DNA of 10,120 bases, taken from assembly GCA_910584145.1 (NCBI GenBank), contig CAJTXX010000061.1:1-10120 (forward strand). Reading direction: 5' to 3'. The position numbers and the translations under genes are program-made. The notes under the pieces are model-generated. The model saw nothing but the letters and a program-made list of their open reading frames with translations. It had not been told where the DNA came from and did no database searches. Origin of the DNA: an uncultured Eggerthellaceae bacterium. GTDB taxonomy: Bacteria; Actinomycetota; Coriobacteriia; Coriobacteriales; Eggerthellaceae. Of the stretch, positions 5,373 to 10,120 are shown piece after piece. Each line of letters opens with the position of its first letter. Positions within the stretch are counted from its first letter, which is position 1.

Positions 5373-5384
5373 GGAGCGAGCGGC
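5360..5384 (-). terminator. Short hairpin plus T-run after the YdeI-family gene
   Basis: On the minus strand GCCGC (5384-5380) and GCGGC (5368-5364) pair around an 11-nt loop and are followed by TTTT (5363-5360). It starts 18 bp after the stop codon of the gene ending at 5402. The stem is short, so this is a modest candidate. Confidence 0.4.
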
Positions 5385-5401
5385 CCGTTCACATCTCATC
5401 G

Positions 5402-5962
5402 CTACATCGGCTTCAAGTTCTCGTCGAGCCGCGCGACCATCCACGCGAAGCGCTTCTCGCGCCCGGCATCGGTCTTGGCGTCATAATAGGCACGCGCGTA
5501 AGTCCTCCGCACCGACGGGGACATGGCTCGGAAGTTCCCGCAAGCCGGTTCATGCCCCTTGAGCAGCGCATCGATGCGCGCGATCTGCTCCTCAGTGACA
5601 TCCGCCGGCTTCAAAGCATCCCACTGACCGTTGCGCCGCGCTTCTTCCACCTTGGCGCGACCGGCCTCCGTCATGAGCCCACGCGCTTCGAGCTCTCCTA
5701 CCAGAGCCTTGTTCTTCTCGGACCATCTGCTTTTCGGGCGCCGCTGCGCGAAGTACTTCTTATAGGACACCTCGTCGATCTTGCGCATCTGCCCGTCTAT
5801 CCACCCGAAGCAGAGAGCCTCTTCGAGAGCCTCCGCCGCCTTCAAGGTCTGAGGACCGCCCGCTTTACCGAACAAGAGCCAAACGCCCTCGCTCGAAGCA
5901 CCATGCGCAGAGAGCCACTCCCTGAACTCCCGCCTATCCGCGAACGTCAACGCCTCGCCCAC
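5402..5962 (-). CDS. YdeI/OmpD-associated (OmdA) family protein
   Basis: A 186-residue protein matching the YdeI/OmpD-associated family over its full length: LTFADRREFREWL (5-17), GVWLLFGKAGGPQTLKAAEALEEALCFGWIDGQ in pieces (26-58), KYFAQRRPKSRWSEKN (69-84), NGQWDA (101-106), and the C-terminal helical part with RRTYARAYYDAKT..GREKRFAWM (142-174). Family members are soluble and linked to stress or antimicrobial-peptide tolerance in enterobacteria; the biochemical role is unsettled. A GTG start at 5962 is chosen because AGAGAGGAG lies 6 nt upstream and the family similarity begins there; an ATG at 6112 would add 50 residues that look non-coding. It is divergent from the SDR gene. Confidence 0.88.
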   Translation of the reverse strand: MGEALTFADRREFREWLSAHGASSEGVWLLFGKAGGPQTLKAAEALEEALCFGWIDGQMRKIDEVSYKKYFAQRRPKSRWSEKNKALVGELEARGLMTEAGRAKVEEARRNGQWDALKPADVTEEQIARIDALLKGHEPACGNFRAMSPSVRRTYARAYYDAKTDAGREKRFAWMVARLDENLKPM

Positions 5963-6004
5963 GATGCGCTCCTCTCTAGCCTGCGGCGGACGATGTCCTC
6001 GTAT

Positions 6005-6022
6005 CCTCACCGCACGGTGAGG
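6005..6022. promoter_or_regulatory. Operator-like palindrome, copy 1
   Basis: CCTCACCG and CGGTGAGG are exact reverse complements around a central CA. It lies 43 bp before the GTG start of the YdeI-family gene, within its predicted leader. The core CTCACCGC recurs in a second palindrome at 6158-6171 on the other side of the same intergenic region. Confidence 0.5.
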
Positions 6023-6074
6023 AGCATCGCGCTCGTACATGCTCATGACAAAGAAATGCTCTTTCATCTTCGAG

Positions 6075-6080
6075 ATTATA
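6075..6080 (-). promoter_or_regulatory. Candidate -10 box of the YdeI-family gene
   Basis: The minus strand reads TATAAT exactly. No convincing -35 is seen at 16-18 nt upstream (GCGATG is the 17-nt candidate). The predicted leader would be about 105 nt and would include palindrome copy 1. Confidence 0.4.
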
Positions 6081-6157
6081 CAGACGTTGCACCCCGCCAT
6101 CGCTTGTCTCACCAGCCCCGGCTATCCAAAAGAAGGAACGCGCCGAGAGAAGAGAGG

Positions 6158-6178
6158 CTCACCGCGCGGTGGTATGGT
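6158..6178 (+). promoter_or_regulatory. Operator-like palindrome, copy 2, overlapping an extended -10
   Basis: CACCGC and GCGGTG (6160-6171) form a perfect 12-bp palindrome preceded by GGCT, so CTCACCGC is shared with copy 1. TG-G-TATGGT (6170-6178) fits the extended -10 pattern TGnTATAAT with two mismatches, and its TG belongs to the palindrome's right arm. A protein bound here would block this promoter. Transcription would start near 6185 and reach the SDR gene after a leader of about 210 nt. Confidence 0.42.
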
Positions 6179-6199
6179 GCGAGGCAACCCGCATGACCG

Positions 6200-6233
6200 A
6201 AAGCCGCTCATCCGCTATTCCCGATGCGGCTTT
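6200..6233 (+). terminator. Leader hairpin upstream of the SDR gene
   Basis: AAAGCCGC (6200-6207) and GCGGCTTT (6226-6233) pair perfectly; a two-base bulge (TC) and an ATC/GAT extension follow, with a 10-nt loop. A T/C-rich stretch CTTCCTCTCC comes next. There is no coding gene upstream on the plus strand for it to terminate, so it may act as an attenuator in the leader that starts near 6185, or end a small RNA. The reverse orientation has a weaker T-run. Confidence 0.4.
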
Positions 6234-6396
6234 CTTCCTCTCCTCAAGGATGTTCGCCGCCCTCATGGTCTGAGGCAGTCCGCTCGGCAGGCCCATCGGC
6301 GCGCCCCTCCCTCGGCGGGGCGGCAGAACGTGTATCGTCCATATCGCAGATTCGCTTGCCGGTCGTCGCAGAGCCGGCTGTGAGGAAGGAGAACGC

Positions 6397-7149
6397 ATGC
6401 AGGACCTCAACGGACGGATAGCCATCGTCACCGGAGCGAGCTCGGGTGTCGGCCGCGGCCTGGCCACCGTGCTAGCGCGCCAAGGAGCCAAAGTGTGCGC
6501 TTGCGCACGCCGAGCAGAGAACCTGAACGACCTGCGCGACGAGATGGCGAAGGAGGGCGCAGAAGTGCTCCCCGTGCCGTGCGATGTGACCGACCCAGCT
6601 CAGATCAAAGCTGCCGTGGATGCCTGCGTCGAGCATTTCGGCGGCATCGATATCTTGGTGAACTGCGCGCAAGGCGCCATGCTGTACCGCGAGATCAATG
6701 ATATAGACGAGGAATACGCGCTCACCGCTTTCAAGAGCGGAGCGCTCGCCACGCTGCTGTTCATGCAGGAATGCTATCCGCATCTGAAGGCGAGCGGGCA
6801 TGGGCGCATCATCAATACCGCCTCAGCCGCTGGCTACGATGGCAATTCCGGGTTCGGCGCTTACGGCATGGCGAAGGAAGCCATCCGCGCCATCACCCGC
6901 ACTGCTGCGCGCGAGTGGGGCCGCGACGGCATAACCGCCAATGTGTTCCTGCCCATCATCGCCACCGACACCTTCCGCGAGACCCAGCCGGAAGCCTTGA
7001 AGAATCTGGAGAACAGAGCGCTCGTCGGCTACATCGGCACCACGGAGAAGGATTGTGCGCCCCTTATCGTATTCCTGGTCAGCGACGATGGCGCATATCT
7101 GACCGGCCAGTCGTTCATGGTCGACGGCGGCATACATCTGCACAGCTAG
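6397..7149 (+). CDS. Short-chain dehydrogenase/reductase (SDR), classical type
   Basis: A 250-residue NAD(P)-dependent oxidoreductase with the standard single Rossmann domain. The cofactor loop T12-G13-x3-G17-x-G19 is intact, D63 follows as in CDV, and the catalytic triad S143, Y156 and K160 (YGMAK) is present with normal spacing. The usual N-N-A-G motif reads N89-C90-A91-Q92-G93, an atypical version. R38-R39 after the second strand favours NADP(H) over NAD(H) by family rule. The start at 6397 has AAGGAG 5 nt upstream. Typical substrates are steroid, bile-acid, polyol or keto groups; the residues seen do not choose among them. It stands alone, divergent from the YdeI-family gene and convergent with a small unknown gene. 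Confidence 0.95.
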   Translation: MQDLNGRIAIVTGASSGVGRGLATVLARQGAKVCACARRAENLNDLRDEMAKEGAEVLPVPCDVTDPAQIKAAVDACVEHFGGIDILVNCAQGAMLYREINDIDEEYALTAFKSGALATLLFMQECYPHLKASGHGRIINTASAAGYDGNSGFGAYGMAKEAIRAITRTAAREWGRDGITANVFLPIIATDTFRETQPEALKNLENRALVGYIGTTEKDCAPLIVFLVSDDGAYLTGQSFMVDGGIHLHS

Positions 7150-7158
7150 CGACCATCT

Positions 7159-7197
7159 GCGCGTTCGGCCGGCTGCGCACCAGTCGGCCGAACGCGC
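7159..7197. terminator. Long bidirectional hairpin between the SDR gene and the small unknown gene
   Basis: GCGCGTTCGGCCG (7159-7171) and CGGCCGAACGCGC (7185-7197) pair over 13 bp, and GCTG/CAGT adds four more pairs (one G-T), leaving a 5-nt loop CGCAC. It begins 10 bp after the SDR stop and its last base is part of the TAG stop of the convergent gene. There is no T-run on either side. Confidence 0.65.
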
Positions 7198-7466
7198 TAG
7201 TGCTTGCAGAGGCCCGAGGTGGGATACCATTCCCTGCGCGCGTCGATAATCGCGCAGAGCGCTTCCTGCTCGGCCGCGGAGAGGTCATCGCGGGCCGCGA
7301 CATCGAGCTTGAGGCGATCGAGCATCTTCGCCGCACCCTCGGCATCCGGCGCCGGACAGCACGGCCGCGCGAAGAACCTCACCCAGTACAGGTCGGTCTG
7401 CATCTCCTCATGCAGCTCCTCGAACGCCGCACCTTCCACATTCCCGCCTGTTCCGCATGCCTCCAT
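7197..7466 (-). CDS. Small Cys-containing protein of unknown function
   Basis: An 89-residue acidic, soluble protein that I do not recognise. It has five cysteines (C4, C36, C37, C71, C87), with the pair in FARPCCPAPD and single ones near both ends. Residues 39-80 look helical (AEGAAKMLDRLKLDV..DDLSAAEQEALCAIIDARREW). There is no signal peptide or membrane segment. The start at 7466 is well supported: GAGGAGG lies 7 nt upstream, and an extended -10 lies about 50 bp upstream. A metal- or redox-linked role could be imagined from the cysteines but nothing fixes it. Confidence 0.75.
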   Translation of the reverse strand: MEACGTGGNVEGAAFEELHEEMQTDLYWVRFFARPCCPAPDAEGAAKMLDRLKLDVAARDDLSAAEQEALCAIIDARREWYPTSGLCKH

Positions 7467-7628
7467 AGCGCATCCTCCTCAGACCGCAGCCGACCGATCA
7501 TCCATCATCTTCTTTTATACCACGCAGGGCCAAAACCGCACTATCGCAACCCTAGCCCGACCAGTGAGCACAGCGCTCTCTCTTCCGCATAGCGGGAAGG
7601 CCCGTAAGGGAACGAGCGCGCAGACGCC
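7467..7628. other. Intergenic region with small hairpins
   Basis: Besides the extended -10, it contains an imperfect stem, CTTCCGC/GCGGGAAG with one bulge, near 7580-7597 and a GTAA-loop stem CCC/GGG just after. Either could end transcription of the membrane protein gene that stops at 7629, but no T-run follows. Confidence 0.3.
7514..7522 (-). promoter_or_regulatory. Candidate extended -10 promoter of the 89-residue protein gene
   Basis: The minus strand reads TG-G-TATAAA, an extended -10 with 5 of 6 consensus bases. No good -35 is seen, which extended -10 promoters do not need. The predicted leader is about 40 nt and carries the GAGGAGG ribosome site. Confidence 0.5.
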
Positions 7629-8084
7629 TCACGCGAGGCGGGTCTTCTTCGTAACGGGGCAGGTTATCTCGCCGCCGCGATGCGCGTAATGCACGAGGAA
7701 CCCGATGCCGGCGAGCGTGAGCGCCGTGCCCAGGCCGGTGTAGAAGAACGCCACGAACCAGCTCGGCACGACCCCGAGCGCCCGCAGCCCGATACCGCCG
7801 CCCATCATGATGGCCATGATGACGTAGCCCTTCACGTCGAAGAAGCGCAGCACATGCATGCGGTCTTCGCCATAGCTGCGGATGCGGTCGGCATGCTTGC
7901 CCACCAGCTTGCTGAACATGGGGTGGAATGCCAAGAATACCGCAGGGATGCCCAAGCAGAGCAAAAGCGGTGACGCGGCCCCTTCCATACAGGCGAGCAC
8001 GCCCAGCCGGACGATGTTGATGCCAGCGAGGAACCAGACGCCCGCGGCGATGAGCAGCAGATATCTCGCACGCACCTTGAACAT
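7629..8084 (-). CDS. Integral membrane protein of unknown function
   Basis: A 151-residue protein with four predicted membrane segments (about 7-30, 37-56, 86-104 and 108-133). A basic, charged cytoplasmic-type loop between segments 2 and 3 (FSKLVGKHADRIRSYGEDRMHVLRFFDVKGY) is the most distinctive part. Short tails are present at both ends; the C-terminal one has a single Cys and ends KKTRLA. The MFKVRARYLLL start, the KH..RI..Y loop, FFD.KGY.IM..MM and FFYTGLG.AL..AG fit a small uncharacterised membrane family that I associate with anaerobic Firmicutes and Actinobacteria. ATG at 8084 is used because GGAGGT lies 4 nt upstream. It follows thiE by 88 bp but has its own perfect -10 box, so it need not belong to the thiamine operon. 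Confidence 0.85.
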   Translation of the reverse strand: MFKVRARYLLLIAAGVWFLAGINIVRLGVLACMEGAASPLLLCLGIPAVFLAFHPMFSKLVGKHADRIRSYGEDRMHVLRFFDVKGYVIMAIMMGGGIGLRALGVVPSWFVAFFYTGLGTALTLAGIGFLVHYAHRGGEITCPVTKKTRLA

Positions 8085-8127
8085 GGCGACCTCCATCTCA
8101 CGCAAGCCCGAAAGGCTCGATGCCGCC

Positions 8128-8157
8128 ATTATACGCCCCGCCGCGCCGCGGCCACAA
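8128..8157 (-). promoter_or_regulatory. Candidate promoter of the membrane protein gene
   Basis: On the minus strand TATAAT (8128-8133) is a perfect -10, with TTGTGG (8152-8157) 18 nt upstream. It sits in the gap between thiE and the membrane protein gene. A small hairpin (AGCC, loop TTTC, GGGCT) lies in the predicted 35-nt leader. Confidence 0.55.
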
Positions 8158-8172
8158 TGCACGTCTGCGAAG

Positions 8173-8868
8173 CTAGCGCGCCGCGTCGCGCCACGCCTGC
8201 ACGAGCCCGCGCGCCGCTGCACCAGGGTCAGCTGCCGCGCAGACCGCCGACACCACGAAGAAGCCATCAGCGCCCGTCGCGCGCAGCGCTGGCAGGTCGG
8301 CTGCCTTCACGCCGCCGCCGACCACGATGGGCACCGGGCTCGCCGCTGCGAGCATGGCGATATCATCCAGGCTCTTCGTCACCACCTTACCCGAGGCATC
8401 GAGCCCGCAATCGCGCTTCGTCGCCGTCTCGTGCAAGGGCCCCACGCCCAGATAATCCACCGATCCGAGGTCGGCTGTGCGCACATACGCCAGCATCTCC
8501 TCGGTACGCGCCGAGAGCCCCACGATGGCATCGGGGCCCAGCAGCTTGCGGCACACCTCCACGGGTATGTCGCTCTGCCCCACGTGCACCCCATCGACCG
8601 CGATGCCCGCCTCGCGCGCCGCGAGCGCGACATCGAGCCGGTCATCCACGAGCAGAGCTGCCTCATCCTGCGCGCCCGCTCGGGCTATCGCTTCGGCCGC
8701 CGCGCCGGCGCACGCTATGAGCTCGCGCGCCGAGCACTCCTTCGAGCGCACCTGCACGCAGGTGAATCCCGCCGCGAGCGCCTGCGATACGATATCGCCC
8801 ACCGGGCGCCCGAGCGTGTTCTCGGGCCCCAGCACCAGATACGCCGACACATCAATGCGCCGTGCCAT
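8173..8868 (-). CDS. thiE: Thiamine phosphate synthase
   Basis: A 231-residue TIM-barrel enzyme that condenses HMP-pyrophosphate with hydroxyethylthiazole phosphate to thiamine phosphate. Family motifs are in order: VQVRSKE (38-44, phosphate/pyrophosphate end), VDDRLDVA (74-81), GVHVGQSDIP (93-102), IVGLSA (115-120), DYLGVGPLHETATK (138-151, the conserved GVGP loop) and IVVGGGV (181-187), then ADGFFVVSAV. Length is normal. The ATG at 8868 lies inside the end of the preceding gene (17-nt overlap), with GGAGGGAG about 6-9 nt upstream, so translation is probably coupled. It is the last gene of the thiM operon. Confidence 0.95.
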   Translation of the reverse strand: MARRIDVSAYLVLGPENTLGRPVGDIVSQALAAGFTCVQVRSKECSARELIACAGAAAEAIARAGAQDEAALLVDDRLDVALAAREAGIAVDGVHVGQSDIPVEVCRKLLGPDAIVGLSARTEEMLAYVRTADLGSVDYLGVGPLHETATKRDCGLDASGKVVTKSLDDIAMLAAASPVPIVVGGGVKAADLPALRATGADGFFVVSAVCAAADPGAAARGLVQAWRDAAR

Positions 8869-9172
8869 GCTCTGCTCCCTCCAGCAAACGCTCCACCTTC
8901 GCCACCTTCTCGGTCAGCGTGCCCGTGAACCCGGGGCGCACGTCGGCCTTCAAGACCACCTCGGTGCGGATGCCCTGCTCGGCCAGCGCGAATGTCGCAT
9001 CGCGCACCACTTGCATGACCTCGTCCCACTCGCCCTCTATCTCGGTGAACATGGAGCCCACCCGATGCGGCAAGCCGCTCTCGCGGATGATGCGCACTAC
9101 CTGCGCCACTTCCCCCGAGAGCTCGTCGCCCACCCCGAACGGCGCTATGGCCACCGCTATCAGCGCGTTCAT
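8852..9172 (-). CDS. MTH1187-family thiamine-binding protein
   Basis: A 106-residue protein of the thiamine-binding (MTH1187/YqgV-like, formerly DUF77) family, which has a ferredoxin-like fold and binds thiamine or its precursors between subunits. Visible family features are the MNALIAVAIAPFG start with G13-x-G15, SGLPHRVGSMFTEIEGEWDEVM (32-53, the conserved core) and G67-IRTEVVLKADVRPG. AGGAGGT, 7 nt before the ATG, lies across the stop codon region of thiM, and the gap is 3 nt. Its 3' end overlaps thiE. Lying between two salvage enzymes, it likely binds or buffers thiamine, thiazole or HMP. Confidence 0.93.
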   Translation of the reverse strand: MNALIAVAIAPFGVGDELSGEVAQVVRIIRESGLPHRVGSMFTEIEGEWDEVMQVVRDATFALAEQGIRTEVVLKADVRPGFTGTLTEKVAKVERLLEGAEHGTAH

Positions 9173-9175
9173 CGC

Positions 9176-10003
9176 CTACACCTCCTGTAGGGAGAAATGG
9201 TTCCCCGATACATCCATCGCATCGGCCCGATAGAGCTCATCGAGGAAGGCGGCTTTGAAGCTCGCCGGCGCTTGCGCCGCGACCGCCGCCCGCGAACCTG
9301 CCAAGTTATACAGCAAGACAGAAGCCAGCGCTGCGGTGAACGGGTCGGCCGAGGCGGCATGCACGGCCATCACCCCGCCGAGCGAGCACCCGAACCCGGT
9401 CACCTTCTCCATCAGCGGCGAACCGCCGCGGCAGGTCGCCACGGTATGCCCGTCGGTCACCAGGTCCTCCTCGCCGGACACCGCCACCGCACCGCACGTC
9501 CAACGCGCGAGCTCCACGGCCGCCATGCGCGCTGCGGCCACCTCATCGGTGGCGTCCACCCCGCGCACGCAGCCCTGCTCGTCAGAGAGGCCCCAGAGAG
9601 CCGCTAGCGCCAGTATCTCGGACGCATTCCCGCGGATGATCGACGGCGGGCACGCCGCCATATCGGCGAGCAGCCGCCCGCGCAGCGACCCTATGCCGAT
9701 GCCCACCGGGTCGAGCACCCACGGGCGCCCGAGCGCGGCCGCCTTGCGCGTAGCCGCCGGGATGGTCTCCTCGTAGACGGGCATCAGCGTTCCCATGTTC
9801 ACGTAGAACGCGCCGCTGGCTTCCACCAGGTATTCCGCCTCGTCGGGCAGATACACCATCGCCGCCGAACCGCCCGCTGCGAGCTGCGCATTCGCCACGA
9901 ACTCCATCGTCACGCCATTGGTGACCGACCCCACCAGCGGGTTCGCCTCGCGCACCGCCTGCACCGCAGCCGCCACCCGGTCTATCATCGTCTTGATATC
10001 CAT
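9176..10003 (-). CDS. thiM: Hydroxyethylthiazole kinase
   Basis: A 275-residue kinase of the ribokinase-like superfamily that phosphorylates 4-methyl-5-(2-hydroxyethyl)thiazole for thiamine salvage. Motifs seen are SVTNGVTMEFVAN (26-38, substrate pocket), NMGTL (69-73), LDPVGIGIGSLR (97-108), IRGNASEI (123-130), SGEEDLVTDG (176-185) and VTGFGCSLGG (201-210), in which Cys206 occupies the catalytic position and the glycines form the anion hole. The start at 10003 has AAGGAG 5 nt upstream; a second ATG at 10007 is out of frame. It is the first gene of thiM - thiamine-binding - thiE. The 63 bp between its start and the divergent tRNA leave no room for a TPP riboswitch, and none of its conserved stretches is present. 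No thiD is seen in the window. Confidence 0.96.
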   Translation of the reverse strand: MDIKTMIDRVAAAVQAVREANPLVGSVTNGVTMEFVANAQLAAGGSAAMVYLPDEAEYLVEASGAFYVNMGTLMPVYEETIPAATRKAAALGRPWVLDPVGIGIGSLRGRLLADMAACPPSIIRGNASEILALAALWGLSDEQGCVRGVDATDEVAAARMAAVELARWTCGAVAVSGEEDLVTDGHTVATCRGGSPLMEKVTGFGCSLGGVMAVHAASADPFTAALASVLLYNLAGSRAAVAAQAPASFKAAFLDELYRADAMDVSGNHFSLQEV

Positions 10004-10014
10004 ACATGCTCCTT

Positions 10015-10066
10015 ATATCGGGGCTTATATGCTGATACTAGCGTATGATAGAATGCATATCCGGCT
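10015..10066. promoter_or_regulatory. Divergent promoter region of thiM and tRNA-Pro
   Basis: For the tRNA (plus), TAGAAT (10048-10053) with TTATAT 17 nt upstream (10025-10030) is a plausible promoter starting near 10060; TATGAT (10044-10049) is an overlapping alternative. For thiM (minus), TATAAG (10024-10029) could be a -10, which would give a leader of about 15 nt that is mostly ribosome site. The two would overlap and compete. Evidence is weak on both sides. Confidence 0.3.
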
Positions 10067-10120
10067 CGGGACGTGGCGCAGTCTGGTAGCGCGCCTGCTT
10101 TGGGAGCAGGATGTCGCAGG
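10067..10120 (+). tRNA. tRNA-Pro (anticodon TGG), 5' part
   Basis: The sequence CGGGACG (acceptor 5' strand), TG, D-stem GCGC with AGTCTGGTA loop and GCGC, G, then CCTGC-TTTGGGA-GCAGG (anticodon arm, anticodon TGG at 10101-10103), ATGTC and the start of the T-arm (GCAGG) is cloverleaf-consistent. It reads CCN proline codons and looks like bacterial tRNA-Pro in its TGGCGCAG..TGGTAGCGCGC core. The T-loop and acceptor 3' strand lie beyond the window edge. Confidence 0.93.

Larger units (their letters stand above)
5963..6396. other. Divergent intergenic region between YdeI-family and SDR genes
   Basis: I see no recognisable gene in these 434 bp; open frames across it lack ribosome sites and family resemblance. 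It holds a perfect -10 box on the minus strand (6075-6080), two copies of a CTCACCGC-type palindrome (6005-6022 and 6158-6171), an extended -10 on the plus strand (6170-6178) and a leader hairpin (6200-6233). A minus-strand stretch around 6238-6285 weakly resembles part of the neighbouring YdeI-family gene. Confidence 0.6.

Noticed and set aside
6039..6383. 114-codon plus-strand ORF in the YdeI-SDR intergenic region
   Set aside because: No ribosome site, Arg/Pro-biased composition, runs through the operator-like palindrome and leader hairpin; no recognisable domain.
7882..8928. 348-codon open frame on the plus strand
   Set aside because: It lies antisense to thiE and the membrane protein gene, has Arg/His/Ala-biased composition and no motif.
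10004..10066. TPP riboswitch before thiM
   Set aside because: Only 63 bp are available and none of the conserved THI-box stretches is present.

Overview
The window looks like chromosomal DNA of a high-GC gut actinobacterium, most likely a member of the Coriobacteriia (Eggerthella/Adlercreutzia/Slackia-like). This rests on the high GC third-position codon use, strong AAGGAG/GGAGG ribosome binding sites, the abundance of stand-alone LysR and XRE regulators, and the gene families present. It is an inference from gene style, not from a marker gene.

Layout from left to right. (1) 1-576, minus: the 5' part of a secreted NPCBM-domain protein that runs off the left edge. Its signal-peptide region is interrupted by an A8-G10 homopolymer, which looks like a contingency (phase-variable) tract. 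(2) 485-1010: a 0.5-kb divergent intergenic region that is AT-richer than its surroundings. It holds a complex hairpin and a perfect 21-bp palindrome in front of (3) an XRE regulator with a C-terminal zinc ribbon (1011-1466, plus). (4) A convergent LysR regulator (1420-2367, minus) overlaps the XRE gene tail to tail. It is divergent from (5) a cupin gene and a carboxymuconolactone decarboxylase-like gene (2491-3426, plus), with LysR-type T-N11-A boxes between them. (6) A minus-strand pair encodes a nucleotidyltransferase-fold protein and an AbrB-type duplicated membrane protein (5311-3477), 2 nt apart. (7) A YdeI/OmdA-family gene (5962-5402, minus) and (8) a classical short-chain dehydrogenase (6397-7149, plus) diverge from a 434-bp intergenic region carrying two copies of a palindromic operator-like motif and a leader hairpin. 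(9) A small Cys-containing unknown protein (7466-7197, minus) and a four-helix membrane protein of unknown function (8084-7629, minus) each have their own promoter-like sequence. (10) A tight thiamine salvage operon, thiM - MTH1187-type thiamine-binding protein - thiE, occupies 10003-8173 on the minus strand. (11) The 5' three quarters of a tRNA-Pro(TGG) reads off the right edge on the plus strand.

How the genes work together. ThiM phosphorylates salvaged hydroxyethylthiazole and ThiE joins it to HMP-pyrophosphate to give thiamine phosphate. The small protein between them belongs to a thiamine-binding family. No thiD and no TPP riboswitch are visible, and the gap before the tRNA is too short for one. 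The LysR-cupin-CMD block looks like a small self-contained inducible unit for a small aromatic, lactone or keto compound; the substrate cannot be told from sequence. No mobile element, CRISPR array or defence cassette is visible. The least ordinary parts are the homopolymer in the NPCBM gene, the palindromes next to promoters, and the LysR tail that reads through a hairpin into the neighbouring gene.
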